A stretch of DNA of 64,000 bases from Nansenia antarctica (Eukaryota; Chordata; Actinopteri; Argentiniformes; Microstomatidae), in the NCBI GenBank assembly GCA_963989245.1, contig OZ022342.1, positions 41,854,979 through 41,918,978 of the forward strand. The letters run 5' to 3'. The position numbers and the translations under genes were made by a program. Shown here one piece after another: positions 1-10,875 of the stretch. The number at the start of each line of letters is the position of its first letter. The stretch's first letter is position 1. The notes under the pieces were generated by a model that was not told the origin of the DNA, did no database searches, and was given only the letters and a program-made list of their open reading frames with translations.

Positions 1-239
1 TTGCGTAATCGTGTCGATTGTCAATGTATGGGTGTCCAGAGATTGTTTAGAGCTGTGGTAAGCCTCCGCTTCGTATTGTAAAGAAAACGAAAATCTGACT
101 TTTAGGTCGGAAAAACATTGACCAGTTATTTGAAGGCTTTGCCATTTGCGAGTGGTTTCACCAGCTGCCGTCACAAATAATACATAGATTTATGAAAGAC
201 AGTGTTTGTGTTTACAATTTCACACCTGTTCTCCTACAG

Positions 240-560
240 ATGAACCCTCTGCTGTCCTGAGTGTGTTTCCTGCATGGCGGCTGAATGTTGGAGACTCAGT
301 GACTCTGAGATGTAAGGTTGACGACTCGTCTAGAGTCTGGGCAGTCTACTGGTACAGACATGTGTACGATGGACAGAATTACACCAGAGAGCTGCTACCA
401 GACAGCAAGCGTGGGGCTGGAGGCTACTACACTGTCGGCCCGGTTGGTCTGAGTCACACAGGGGTGTATTCATGTAGAGCTGGGAGAGGAGACCCAGTCG
501 ATTATGATGACCCAAGCTATTATACAGACTACAGCTCTGCTCAGCTCCTCTGGGTAGCAG
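240..560 (+). CDS. Fc-receptor-like protein, Ig-domain exon 1
   Basis: Internal exon encoding one immunoglobulin-like extracellular domain of a fish Fc-receptor-like protein (cell-surface or secreted immune receptor). Acceptor ctcctacag ends at 239 and donor gtgagt starts at 561. The exon is 321 bp and phase 1 at both ends, as is usual for Ig exons. The domain shows VTLRC (first Ig cysteine), YWYR after it, and GVYSCRAGRGDPV (second cysteine with the usual D/H-T-G-x-Y-x-C pattern), ending SSAQLLWVAG. One N-glycosylation sequon (NYT) is visible. Fish Fc-receptor-like D1 domains have the same CRAGRGDP motif and a similar ending. The gene must begin left of the window, because no signal-peptide exon is seen in bases 1-239. 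The exact paralogue cannot be named. Confidence 0.85.
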
Positions 561-1009
561 GTGAGTTACTGATGTACTGTTTCAACTCTGAACTATGACC
601 CTGTCTCAGTCAGAACTTTGACCTAACTCTGTCACAATCTCTCTCTCTGTCTTTAGCCCTTTACACATATAGTTCCCTGTAAATGACAGGAAATCCCAAC
701 CCGGGACCGCCAGTGATTTTCGCCGTTCACACATGAGCTAAATGCCCTAACATTCCCATGTATGTCAATGGCATTCCCAGGTTTGCATGAGCTACTTGAA
801 TCACGCATTCAACTGGATGCAGAACTGGAACGTAGTTGATGTGAATTCGAACGAGACAGGTGCGTTAGACTGAGGCGCCATATGAGGCGAAGAGCGGCAG
901 TTGCTATGTTGAATTTAACAGCGAGTTAACTTGTATTATGCTTACCATCACCAAGTTTGCTCGCCAACTAAAGCACTACTAAAGATTACCGTTGATATAA
1001 ACATACTAT
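561..1009. other. intron, no gene seen
   Basis: Intron sequence of the Fc-receptor-like gene. No exon, known repeat end or conserved motif could be supported here. Confidence 0.5.
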
Positions 1010-1139
1010 ACTAGTCCAAAAGTTACATACGCAATAGTTGTACTCCCATAGCCGACTGTATTTCATAAGTCATTTTTATAACTGTACATATCCTATTCTA
1101 ATATCCTGTCACTATTGCGTATGTAACTGTTGGGCTAGG
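1010..1139. repeat. imperfect inverted repeat (hairpin)
   Basis: A 29-bp arm at 1010-1038 is the reverse complement of 1111-1139 with 3 mismatches; both contain GTTACATACGCAATAGT on the matching strand. The arms are separated by 72 bp. It could be a small foldback transposon or the surviving ends of one. No target-site duplication was recognised. Confidence 0.6.
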
Positions 1140-1289
1140 ATAGTAGTTGTGTGGTGTCGGAGGAGAGTCCAAACTCTCTGGATTTGACTGATGTGTAAAG
1201 CGGGTACGGCGTATCCCCAGATGGAACTGAAAGGAGACTTTCACTGTCAGTAACTGACACCGGATCTTGAACGAAACACGCATTTTTGC

Positions 1290-2832
1290 AGGCTTGCAGA
1301 TGTTGTACCAGGGTATTAACAGCAGTTTGTCTGTGTACTTGCCTACACCGCCTATTTGGGTCACTGGCTCTGCTCGCTTTTATTTGATCATCTCCGGGGC
1401 GGTCGGGGGCTATAAGAACATTTTCAACACATCTCTTGCCCATGCTGCAGTCCCACTGTGCTTTATGCGGTCTATCATTGTCCCAGTGCCCAAAAACAAT
1501 AGTCCATCTTGCCTGAAGGGATTACCGCCCAGTGGCACTGACCTCAGTGGTCATGAAATGTTTTGAGAGGCTAGTGAAGCCGCACATTTGCTCCTCGCTG
1601 CCCAGCTCGTTTGACCCCCTCTAGTTCACGTATAAATCCAATAGGTCTAGGGATGACGCCATCACCAACCTCCTGCACACCTGTCTAACCCACCTGGACA
1701 AGGGGAGGGGGAACTATTTGAGGATGCAGTTCATTGATTATAGTTCAGCGTTCAATACCATAGTCCCCCTCAACCTGGCAGCAAAGATGAGGTCACTGGG
1801 GCTCAACACTCAATTATGTGATTGGGTCCTGGACTTCCTCACCGGCTGCCCACAGGTAGTGAGGGTGGGCGGTGGCGTCACATCCAGCACACGGACCCTC
1901 AACACCGGCGCCCCCCAGGGGAGAGTCCTGAGCCCGCTGCTCTACAACATCTGCACACATGATTGGGTGGCCTCCGACAGCTCAACTACCATCATCAAGT
2001 TCGCTGATGACACCGTGGTGCTGGGTCTGATCTCTGATAACAACGAGCAGGCTTACCTCAGCCAGGTAGCAGACCTAGCACTGTGGTGTCAGTCTAACAA
2101 TCTGTCCTTGAATGTTGCTAAAACAAAGGAGATGGTGGTTGACTTCAGGAGGATGAAGGGCAGCGGGTATACCCGACTGACCATCGGTGGGGAGCCTGTG
2201 GAGAGGGTCTCCAGTTTTAAATACCTGGGTATGCACCTTAGTGAGGACCTCTCCTGGAGCCTACACACCGAGCACACGCTCAAGAAGTCCAGGCAGCGCA
2301 AGGTCGCACCATCCATCCTGAAGACCTTCTACTCCTCAGCTGTCGAGAGTGTCCTCACTGGGTGCATCTCCGCTTGGTATGGTAACTGTACAAAAAGGGA
2401 CCAGGTAGCCCTGCAAAGGGTGGTGCGCTCAGCGGAGCGCATCAGCGGAGCGCATCAGCGGAGCGCATCACCAGAGCGTCTCTGCCCACCCTGCAAGACA
2501 CTTATTCTAAGCGGGTGAGAGCTATAGCTCATAAAATTCTGAAAGATGCCACACACCCCAATTCTGGCCTGTTCACCCTGCTGAGGTCAGGGAGACGCCT
2601 TTGTAGCCTGAAGGCAAAAACAGAAAGGCTTAAAAATAGTTTCTTCCCCCAGGCCGTCCGCATGCTAAACGCAAGCCATTAGAAGCAAAACCTTTTTATT
2701 CTCAAATTATTATAGATTATTTTAATTGGTTCCTTTTGTTACTGCGCTAGGCTACTGCCTTTTTAGAATTGGTCTATTTATTTAGTGCAGGATACTGTTG
2801 TTACTGCACAGCACTTTATGTTCAGCACTTTA
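1290..2832 (+). mobile_element. 5'-truncated LINE (L2/CR1-like) with degenerate reverse transcriptase
   Basis: Non-LTR retrotransposon fragment in the intron of the Fc-receptor-like gene. The reverse transcriptase is readable at 1718-2518: FIDYSSAFNTI (palm aspartate), GAPQGRVLSPLLYN, FADDTVVLG (catalytic YADD-box equivalent), then SLNVAKTKEM and the C-terminal thumb with ISAWYGN. Degraded upstream RT sequence in other frames reaches back to about 1290. The C-terminal end continues in another frame to a stop at 2680-2682, after a 13-bp triplication. The 3' UTR follows and resumes after an inserted transposon at 3734 to about 3800. The clade call (L2 versus Rex1/CR1) rests on sequence style only. 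It is not active. Confidence 0.85.
2430..2468. repeat. 13-bp unit x3 causing a frameshift
   Basis: Three exact tandem copies of CAGCGGAGCGCAT lie inside the LINE reverse transcriptase. Two extra copies add 26 bp, which shifts the frame exactly where the downstream coding sequence moves to another frame. Confidence 0.9.
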
Positions 2833-2833
2833 T

Positions 2834-3733
2834 GGGCCCTATTATGCACTTCTTAACTTGCCGTCTTAAGTCTTAATTAAGACGCACCGCCAGGTTAAGA
2901 CCTACCGCCACCCTTATTATGCGCTTCATACGCGCTACTGCTATTATGCAGGTGTCGATAGGCGCCCACACATAAGACGTAATACTCCCGTGCATATATT
3001 ACTCATTGTGGGAGTGTTCATATGTTAATGAAGTGCACTAGGCGCCCCTGCTATTATGCGATCTGACTTTGCTCCTAGCACTAAGAAGTGGTTTGAAAAG
3101 TTCTTAAGTTTAGACTTCATGCACGTTTTGAAACACGAGCGCGCCTTCGCGGTTTGCGCATGCATGTGGGCACATATGAACACGCACGTGGCTCCACGGC
3201 AAGACGTCAATTACGGTCACAGTATAAATGCTTTATTTCAGAAGGGAGAGGCCAGCGCTGTACAGTATGTTGCCTCCGCATACTGTGCACATACAGTACG
3301 AGCATGCCGTGCGTAATATAATGACATCAACATCTGTCATTCCTGCAGTCTTCCAGCGACCCCTCTGTAATACTTCTCAACTCACAAGCGGAGGTATTGT
3401 CGTGTTTATTCAGAAAATAATCATGCACGAGCTTGTTACTTTCTTCTGCAGAGAAGCGCGCTGACCTCCTTCTTAGGACTTCCATAATAGCATAGCGCTA
3501 AAGACTCAACGCAGCCGGTTCTTAAAGGGAATGGCACCTGGCACGCTGATTGGGTTGATTGAGAAGACGCCCAAAACACACCCATGACTAATTTCTTTGC
3601 TTAGCGCCGGGTTTTAGGCGCCCACTACCGCACGCATAATAGCAAAGTGGCCTTGACCACGCCTCCACGTCTTAAGTTTAGATCTACCGCCTCGTCTTAT
3701 TGCTTAAGACTTATGAAGTGCATAATAGGGCCC
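2834..3733. mobile_element. 900-bp non-autonomous TIR DNA transposon
   Basis: The ends match as inverted repeats: GGGCCCTATTATGCACTTC at the left and its complement at the right, followed by subterminal motifs rich in CTTAAG and TAGGCGCCCA on both sides. A TAT target duplication flanks it (2831-2833 and 3734-3736). Removing the element rejoins the LINE 3' UTR as ...cagcactttatgtctc. No transposase is present. The 3-bp duplication suggests a PIF/Harbinger relative, but TAT is not the usual TWA target, so the superfamily is left open. Confidence 0.85.
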
Positions 3734-3966
3734 TATGTCTCTTATGTCCTGTGTCTTTTATTGTTACTATTGTCTTTTCTTCTTACGTGTGAATTTAGCA
3801 TGCTAGCAGGTGTGTTCATATAGCCATGCCAACATAAAAGCTATAGCTGACTAGTGAGCCTGCATGAACCTTAATGCTATTCAAGTGCAAGAAGATTACA
3901 TTTGTCTTCCCAATTTAAGATACACACATTAATTTGTGGTAGTAAACCAAAAGAACCAAGCCTTTT

Positions 3967-4128
3967 TGTCTCTCTCTCTCTGTGTCTTAGTGTGTCTCTC
4001 CCCCTGTAAGCCCCTCTTTTTCTCTCTCTCTCTCTCCCCCCTCCCTCTCCCTCTATCTCTATATTTCTCTCTCTCCCTCCCTCACTCCCTCCCTCACTCT
4101 CTCTCCCTCCCTCTCTCTCTCTCTCCCA
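3967..4128. repeat. CT-rich low-complexity tract
   Basis: Long pyrimidine tract of (CT)n and CCCTCTCT units running directly into the acceptor of the next Ig exon, where it acts as an extended polypyrimidine tract. Open frames in it on both strands are compositional only. Confidence 0.8.
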
Positions 4129-4129
4129 G

Positions 4130-4417
4130 ATCTCTCTCCTCCAGCCTCTCTGACCGTCAGTCACAACAGATCTCAGTTCTATAAGGATGAGTCTGTCTCA
4201 GTGAGCTGTGAGGTGCAGGGGAACTCTACTGGATGGAGAGTGATGAGGTTCAAAGAGAAAGCTTGCTGGATGTCAGAGGATTCAGAGTGTCCCTCCGTTG
4301 AATCTTCAACTGGACCCACATGCACCCTCCCCTCTGTATCCACCTCTGACAGTGGAGTGTACTGGTGTGAGTCTGGGTCAGGAGAGTACAGCAATGCTGT
4401 CAACATCACAGTGACTG
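4130..4417 (+). CDS. Fc-receptor-like protein, Ig-domain exon 2
   Basis: Second Ig-like domain exon of the same gene. Acceptor ctctcccag ends at 4129 and donor gtaagc starts at 4418. It is 288 bp, phase 1 to phase 1, so it splices in frame to its neighbours. Key residues are PPASLTVS near the start, SVSVSCEVQG (first cysteine), GWRVMRFKEKACW, then DSGVYWCESGSGEYSNAVNITV. This last block is a hallmark of teleost Fc-receptor-like second domains. There is an NST sequon in the loop after the first cysteine and an NIT near the end. The intron before it is 3.6 kb and filled by the LINE and TIR elements. Confidence 0.9.
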
Positions 4418-4869
4418 GTAAGCTATTCTCAGTTATACAGTAGTTTGATGTCTCATCAAGAACATTTGTGACAGGGCATGGTTAAAAAGTCTGCAAGTAG
4501 GGCAAAATCCTTTTTCTGTTTTGTCCAGATTATGAAAGGGTAGATTGTAAGCTAAAAGTATGTGTCATACATTGAAATCTGAAACAAGTTGAAGAAGTCA
4601 TGGGTATTTTAATGTTGATACCCTCCAAATGACCGTTTTGAGAAAACCAGGCTCAAAGTCTTCACAGAATTTTTCTGTGGTAATGGGTGGGAACAATACC
4701 TGGTTAACTCCACCCTAATCACTCCCTCAAGACAACCACACCCTCAAGACAACCACTCCCCCATTACCTGTCATTATCTACCTGTCATCTGTCAGTGGGG
4801 TTGTCATCTAAACCCTCAGGAAACAAAATTGCAGGGACTATAAATACGACATGTTTAAATTGCAAAATA
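4418..4869. other. intron, no gene seen
   Basis: Intron sequence with a CCCTCAAGACAACCAC direct duplication near 4724-4757. Nothing else supportable. Confidence 0.5.
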
Positions 4870-5135
4870 ATAATAATTCAAGATTCATGATTTTTTATTG
4901 CCATGTGTGCCAAATGTTTATTACATCCCATTACAAGTACAAGAGAGTAAAATTCATGGCAATGGAAACAAAATAGGCAAGATACAATTGAGCAATACAA
5001 TAATAGAATGGTAAAAAATAATAATGTTGTGTCCGTGTGTATGCATTTATGAATGTCGTATTTATAGTCCATAAAGCATCTAGTGGGACTTCGGTGTAGT
5101 TCCTTCCCATCCCATCTGGGCATCAAAGCTGTAAT
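4870..5135 (-). mobile_element. probable LINE 3'-end fragment
   Basis: Read on the minus strand the piece ends with GGCAATAAAAAATCATG followed by an (ATT)n-rich tail, the form of a non-LTR retrotransposon 3' terminus. Similar wording (TTTATTGCCAT on the plus strand) recurs in the LINE tail at 43920. No coding sequence remains. Confidence 0.45.
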
Positions 5136-6111
5136 AAAAAAAGAAGACAGTACATTTAAAATGATTGCCCACTGTTACCAACACACCACTTTTACGAAAT
5201 ACTACTATCTTCATAAAATAGAATTGCTTATACAATGACAAATACCTGAAGTGCTGGTGACTTACATCAAGGTGTCATCTCTCAGAACCTCTCACTTCGT
5301 CATTCTATGAAACAAATGTCAGGTCAGAGGTGTGGACACTTCTCTAGTGTACATTTTCCATAGACTCTCAGTGTACTGTACTGTACGAAGTAGGCTAGTG
5401 AAATCATTTCAATCCACTTATTCTACAGCAAATCTACATATCAATGAATTTATAATTAGTTTTGATTCCACACAACATTACAGTTAATTACAAAAGCATT
5501 TATTCTTTCTATAATCTATTATATCTCTAACAAAGCTAGCTAGCTAGCTAGCTAACTAGCTAACACTTGTTTGGCTAGCTGGTACACACAAACACACAAA
5601 AATGGTGCATGAAACATACTACAGTATGTTGCATGTTTAGTAGGTCTGCAACATTCTGTATAGTCCAATATTAAGGAGTTCATTAATTGCCCACTGTCGA
5701 TATTTCTGGCTGCTTTTGAAATTCTGTTAATAGCACTAGCGAGAGCTTCAGCATCCCTCTTGTAAACTTGTCAACAAACAGGTCCACACGCACATGGCTA
5801 CTTACATACAGCTGGGGTGGGAGTAGCTACACACACTGCCACACTAATACCCACCACCCGACTTTGCTAACTAAATGTAGGTATTTAGTGAATGTAAAAC
5901 TATTGGTTATGATATCGAGTGGGTTCTTCATTGCTTCATTTGTCTTCCTACGCCAAAAAACTAAAAACATTTTTTTGCACAACAAGACTTGTTTGGCTCT
6001 ATTGCGAGGTTTCACAATTCCCGACATGAGGACCTTTTAATGAAACCATGTCACATTTTCTTATAGAAAATAAAAAACACTGTATTGTTGTGCACCCCAT
6101 CTACAGTGCAG
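5136..6111. other. intron with AGCT microsatellite, no gene seen
   Basis: Contains a short (AGCT)n run at about 5534-5557. The rest is AT-rich sequence with no recognisable exon or transposon end. Confidence 0.5.
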
Positions 6112-6372
6112 CTCCTGTCTATACAGATGGTGCTGTGATCCTGGAGAGCGCCGCCCTGCCTGTGACTGAGGGAGATGCTGTGACTCTGCGCTGCAGATCT
6201 CAGGGAACTCCCTCTGACCTCCCAGCTGATTTCTATAGAGATGGATCCTTCATTACGTATGAGAGGACAGGAGAGATGACCATCCCTGCAGTATCACAGT
6301 CAGACGAAGGATTCTACAAGTGTAACAACTCTGACACAGGACACACACCAGAGAGCTGGCTGGCAGTGAGAG
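6112..6372 (+). CDS. Fc-receptor-like protein, Ig-domain exon 3
   Basis: Third Ig-like domain exon, 261 bp, phase 1 to phase 1. The acceptor is taken as tgcag ending at 6111 rather than the nearby ctacag at 6106, because only the former gives phase 1. The donor gtgagc starts at 6373. Residues: PVTEGDAVTLRCRSQG (first cysteine), ADFYRDGSFI, then MTIPAVSQSDEGFYKCNNS (second cysteine) and PESWLAVRG at the end. ADFY-DG and DEG-YKC-N with PESWLAVRG are typical of the membrane-proximal domain of fish Fc-receptor-like proteins. In relatives a transmembrane exon often follows; here the next recognisable coding sequence is at 11497. Confidence 0.9.
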
Positions 6373-6379
6373 GTGAGCC

Positions 6380-6445
<66 letters not shown>

Positions 6446-6452
6446 TGTGTGG
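6380..6452. repeat. (GT)n microsatellite
   Basis: About 70 bp of TG dinucleotide just after the exon 3 donor, ending in GTGGGTGGG and GGTAAGGTAAG. Confidence 0.95.
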
Positions 6453-6517
6453 GTGGGTGGGTAAGGTAAGGTAAGAACCCTCCTACAGCTAGCTGACCAA
6501 TCTAATACTACCCTCTG

Positions 6518-7434
6518 TTGTCAGAATGGGAACACTGCGTCTGGTGTCAGAATGGTAACACTGCCCTCTGGTGTCAGAATGAGAACACTGCCCTCTGGTG
6601 TCAGAATGGGAACACTGCCCTCTGGTGTCAGAATGAGAACACTGCCCTCTGGTGTCAGAATGAGAACACTGCCCTCTGGTGTCAGAATGGGAACACTGCC
6701 CTCTGGTGTCAGAATGGGAACACTGCCCTCTGGTGTCAGAATGGGAACACTGCCCTCTGGTGTCAGAATGAGAACACTACCCTCTGGTGTCAGAATGAGA
6801 ACACTGCCCTCTGGTGTCAGAATGGGAACACTGCCCTCTGGTGTCAGAATGGGAACACTGCCCTCTGGTGTCAGAATGAGAACACTGCCCTCTGGTGTCA
6901 GAATGGGAACACTGCCCTCTGGTGTCAGAATGAGAACACTGCCATCTGGTGTTAGAATGGGAACACTGCCCTCTGGTGTCAGAATGAGAACACTGCCCTC
7001 TGGTGTCAGAATGGGAACACTGCCCTCTGGTGTCAGAATGGGAACACTGCCATCTGGTGTCAGAATGAGAACACTGTCGTCTGGTGTCAGAATGGGAACA
7101 CTGCCCTCTGGTGTCAGAATGGGAACACTGCCCTCTGGTGTCAGAATGAGAACACTGCCCTCTGGTGTCAGAATGGGAACACTGCCCTCTGGTGTCAGAA
7201 TGGGAACACTGCCCTCTGGTGTCAGAATGGGAACACTGCCCTCTGGTGTCAGAAGGAGAACACTGCCCTCTGGTGTCAGAATGGGAACACTGCCCTCTGG
7301 TGTCAGAATGGGAACACTGCCCTCTGGTGTCAGAATGAGAACACTGCCCTCTGGTGTCAGAATGGGAACACTGCCCTCTGGTGTCAGAATGGGAACAGTG
7401 CCCTCTGGTGTCAGAATGGGAACACTGCCTCTGG
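6518..7434. repeat. 27-bp minisatellite, about 34 copies
   Basis: Tandem array whose unit reads TGTCAGAATG, then GGAACACTG, then CCCTCTGG (27 bp). Units differ mainly at one base (GGGAAC or GAGAAC). Because the unit is a multiple of 3, several frames stay open for the whole array, but this is intron DNA of the Fc-receptor-like gene and not coding. Confidence 0.95.
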
Positions 7435-7731
7435 TTATGACCAGAGATTGTACATACTAGACATGTGCCACTCCCTTGATTTACTATTGGTTTGACAGAG
7501 ACGGGGAAGATGGTGTCTGTACATTTGGGGATACATTTGACCAATCACCACGCAGTTATAGATTAGCGTTACTGACAGTTATTTTTGCTACAATTACGTA
7601 CATTATTTTATAGAATGTTTTAACGGTTTTAATCCAGTATTTATAAAGAAACTATGAGGTAACTCTGTGGTAACAAGGGTGTCAGGTGCCTCAATGAGTT
7701 CATCACCATGGTAACTACCATAGCACACATA
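7435..7731. other. intron, no gene seen
   Basis: Unique-looking intron sequence between the minisatellite and the foldback element. It ends in the TA at 7730-7731 that is repeated at 11381-11382. Confidence 0.5.
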
Positions 7732-7811
7732 GGGCTTTCACACCGGCAAAGAACCGTGCCGGTACGCGTTCGCGTTCGGAAACCTCAGAACGTTGGCGCT
7801 GTCTGGCGAAC
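7732..7811 (+). mobile_element. left 80-bp arm of a foldback TIR element
   Basis: Begins GGGCTTTCACACCGGCAAAG and ends CTGTCTGGCGAAC. It pairs with the reverse complement of 11301-11380 over the full 80 bp with about five mismatches. A TA dinucleotide lies just outside both arms. Without the material between them the arms would abut as an almost perfect 160-bp palindrome. Confidence 0.85.
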
Positions 7812-8472
7812 TTCTTCTTCTTCTTCGGCGTATGGGTAGTTGTTTTTCCTCTCCACTCCACCAGGCTCGGGGCCGAGGGGCTACCCTTTTACCACCCCGA
7901 GACCTGGTTGAGGGGCTCACCCGGGCTATATTTCTGGACACCCCTCCAAAAGCCACGTCATCGTCTCGTCATCTAATACCGACAGACCATGCATCCAGTT
8001 GGGTGGGTGGTACACCAGGCAATCCAGGATAACATGGTCTGCGGTTTGTTCCTCTGCGCCACACTCGCACGACGCATTTGGGGCCAAGCCCCATCTGTGC
8101 ATTGATGAGCGGAAACGCCCGACGCCGGTCCGGAGACGATTGAGCCTCACCCAGGATAGCCTTGGCAAGTCCATCCCGAGGGGCTCAGGGCCGGCGACTG
8201 GGATGTGGTCGCGGAGTTTGGAGGTGTTAGCCTGATGTTGAGATCTCTGCATTGCTGCCTGAGATCCTGTGCGGCAGGCACAAATGGGTGTCTCGACTTG
8301 AGACGCCGGGAGGGCTCCGCTGTTATAGTGAGCCTATCATGGAGCAGATGGTTATTAAGCTCCACGGCCCGGCAGGCGAGACGTGCTATGGCTCCCATGC
8401 GGCGGAGGCCTGCGGGCTGGATGCCTGCTAGGATGGGAAGGTTGTCCACGGGGGTAGGACACAGGCATCCTG

Positions 8473-9816
8473 TCACAATGCGCAAGGCCATACTGGGGCG
8501 CAGTATTCACTAGTTGAATAAACGAGGGCTAGGGCTGCCGTGCGCAAGGTCCTTGCGCCGGCGCCCCAGCCCGACCCAACCAGTCGCCTCATCAACGCCA
8601 CACAAGCTGTTAACTTCTTGCGCAGTGACTCGAGGTGTCGGCGAAACGTGAGCGTCCTGTCCAATGTCACGCCGAGATAGATTGGCTCAGCAGAACATGG
8701 CAGGGGAGTTCCATCTAGGTGTACTCTAAGCTCACGTTTAGCCTCCCTGTTGTTAAGGTGGAAGGCAGCCGACACCGTCTTTGCCTCGCTAAGCTTCAAT
8801 CTCCATTTCCGGAAGTGTGCCACTAGTGTCTGCATGTCCTGGCTCAGAATCCCCTCCACAGACTGCCAATTTCCAGCAGAGTACACCACTGCGAGGTCGT
8901 CTGCGTAGGCGTACTTCCGCGAGAGTGTGTTGGGCAGGTCATAGGTGTAGATATTATAGAGGAGAGGGGCCAGGACCGATCCCTGAGGAACGCCGTTCTT
9001 AAGGCGTCGAAGCCTGCTTAGCTGTCCGCGACCGGTGGTGAGGGTAAAGCTGCGGTTACGGATGAGCTCTATGATCATTCTGACCATGTGCCTGTCCGGC
9101 AGCAGGCGGAGCAGCTTGCAGGAGAGGCCGCGATGCCATACGGTATCGTAGGCAGCCGCCAGGTCTATAAAGACGGCCCCGGCCTTCTTTTTTGCCGAAA
9201 AGCAATCCTCGATGTCTTGAGTCATAAGGGTGACTTGATCTACGGTCGACCTCCCGCGTTGGAACCCGGCCTGCTCACGTGGGAGCAGCGGGTCGACAAT
9301 TGGTTTGATGCGGGCGTAGATGAGACGCTCGAGGATCTTGAAGGGGATGCATAACAGAGAGATGGGACGGTAACTCTTAGGGTCCCCTTCAGGCTTATTT
9401 GGTTTAGCGATCGCAACAACTAGGGCTCTTCGCCAGATTTTGGGGATCTTGAGTGCGGCATGGAGAATAAGCTCTGGGCAGATGGAATCAGGCCCCGGAG
9501 CTTTCCCTGGCTTTAGATGCTGGAGGGCAGCAGCGAACTCCTCCGGGGTGAATTCACCGGAGATGTAGTCACTGCTAGGTGTTGGGGCCCTCCAGAGGTC
9601 TGACACTTCTTTTTTTTTGCCCTCGTATGACCCACTTCTCACAACTTGTGATGCGATTGTATTTGCAGAGATGGGGCAGTGACGCGGGGAGTGTCTGGAC
9701 CTGCCAGTGAGATTGTTCATGATACTCCATGCCTTTCGGCTGGAGTGCGAGAAGTCCATGGAGTCAATGGCCTCCTCCCAGCGCTCCTGTCTTTTACGGC
9801 TGAGTCTTGACAGCAA
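8473..9816 (-). pseudogene. LINE reverse transcriptase (I/Nimb-like), partial ORF2
   Basis: A 447-residue open stretch covering fingers, palm and thumb of a non-LTR reverse transcriptase, which copies LINE RNA into the nicked target. Visible motifs: LKPGKAPGPDSICPEL, YRPISLL, EQAGFQRGRSTVDQV, VFIDLAAAYDTVWHRGL (first catalytic aspartate), NGVPQGSVLAPLLYNIY, YAYADDLAVVY (catalytic YADD) and IYLGVTLD. The end APVWPCAL shifts frame. The rest of the protein follows in other frames at 8147-8491 (LRIVTGCLCPTPVDNLPILAGI) and 7926-8252 (WVRLNRLRTGVGRFRS, then the Cys-His knuckle and a stop after CPEI). A fossil piece of a mobile element, not a host gene. Confidence 0.85.
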
Positions 9817-10331
9817 GGCTGTTGCGAGCCTGTCCGACTCAGCTCCTGCAGGGGCCTGGAGGAAGGCACAGTGGAGCTTCTCACACGCCTCATCCCAACA
9901 CGGTTTGTAGCTAATGCGACGTCCGCGGCATGTTTCACCAACATGCCGCAGAAGTCCCGGTACGCCTCATCCACGTTGTTAGAGTTAGGCGATGGGAGGT
10001 GCCTTGTGGATTTGTTGGTAAGGAGGCGGAAGCGTTTCCAGTCGGCCTTTCGGAAGTTCCACCGTTTCACTGGCTCACTCGGAACAAGGTTCATGAGTTT
10101 GGCCGTTGTAATCAGTGACGGTCGATGTTGAGACCTCGGGAACTTTCCTAGCACACGTCTATCGGGGAGCCGGTTGTCAGCGCTGGCACTCGCGAATGCC
10201 AGGTCAGGGTTCGTCCCAGTGTTCCAGCGACCGGAGCGGAAGCTGGCTGCGCCCTTGGGGTCGTATAACAGGGCCAGGCTGTTATTAGCTGCCCAGACAG
10301 CCAGGTTCTCTCCGTCGGGTGAGTTGGTACG

Positions 10332-10649
10332 TGTAAGGGTCTCTAGGCACAGAGGGAGGTCGACACAGAGGAACAGGTGTAGAATAAGTATTTTATTTAG
10401 TCCCGCACAGCTCAGCACCGTCACCGACGTGCTGAGCGAGTCTTTCCCCCCGCTGCTTCTCCCTTTCGGGACCCGCTCCCGCTGCTTTCCCTTTCAGGAC
10501 CCGCTCCGCGACACGCCCCCTCTCTGGACCCGTTCGCTCCCCGGCAGAGCTCTCGCTCTCTCCCCACTGCTTCTCCCTTTCGGGACCCGCTCCGTCTGCC
10601 CGGCTCCCCGCACCTCACCCCCTTTCGGGATCTCGTGCGTCCTCGCCGC

Positions 10650-10688
<39 letters not shown>

Positions 10689-10875
10689 AGTGCGTCTCCG
10701 TGCGGCAGGTACTTCCTGCCCTTCTCATCTCCCGAGGGAACAAACACACACAGGTTAAATAGACCAGTGGGATAACGAGTCTGATCACTGACACCTGTCT
10801 GTAATCAGCTCATTATTCCCCCTCCAACGGCAGTCTGGCTCCCTCTGCAGGCCAGAACGCGCCATGCTCCCCACA
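10332..10875 (-). mobile_element. solo LTR, 544 bp
   Basis: Sits inside the LINE endonuclease. On the minus strand it begins TGTGGGGAGC and ends CCCTTACA, so it has TG...CA ends. A perfect 5-bp duplication GTACG flanks it (10327-10331 and 10876-10880). It carries a TATTTAA box, a (GA)n tract and an AATAAAATACTT polyadenylation signal in LTR order. Removing it rejoins the endonuclease as ...HEDWGY followed by SPDGENLAVWAANN. No internal retroelement sequence remains, so it arose by LTR-LTR recombination. Gypsy-type is likely but not proven. Confidence 0.9.

Noticed and set aside
3877..4184. Ser/Leu-rich and Arg/Glu-rich frames
   Set aside because: Compositional products of the CT-rich tract before the second Ig exon.
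6552..7544. Long open frames of about 300 codons on both strands
   Set aside because: They are translations of the 27-bp minisatellite; the unit length is a multiple of 3 and lacks stops. No start context, domain or splice logic.
10421..10758. Arg/Glu-rich minus-strand and Ser/Leu-rich plus-strand frames
   Set aside because: They lie in the solo LTR and its (GA)n tract and contain no domain.
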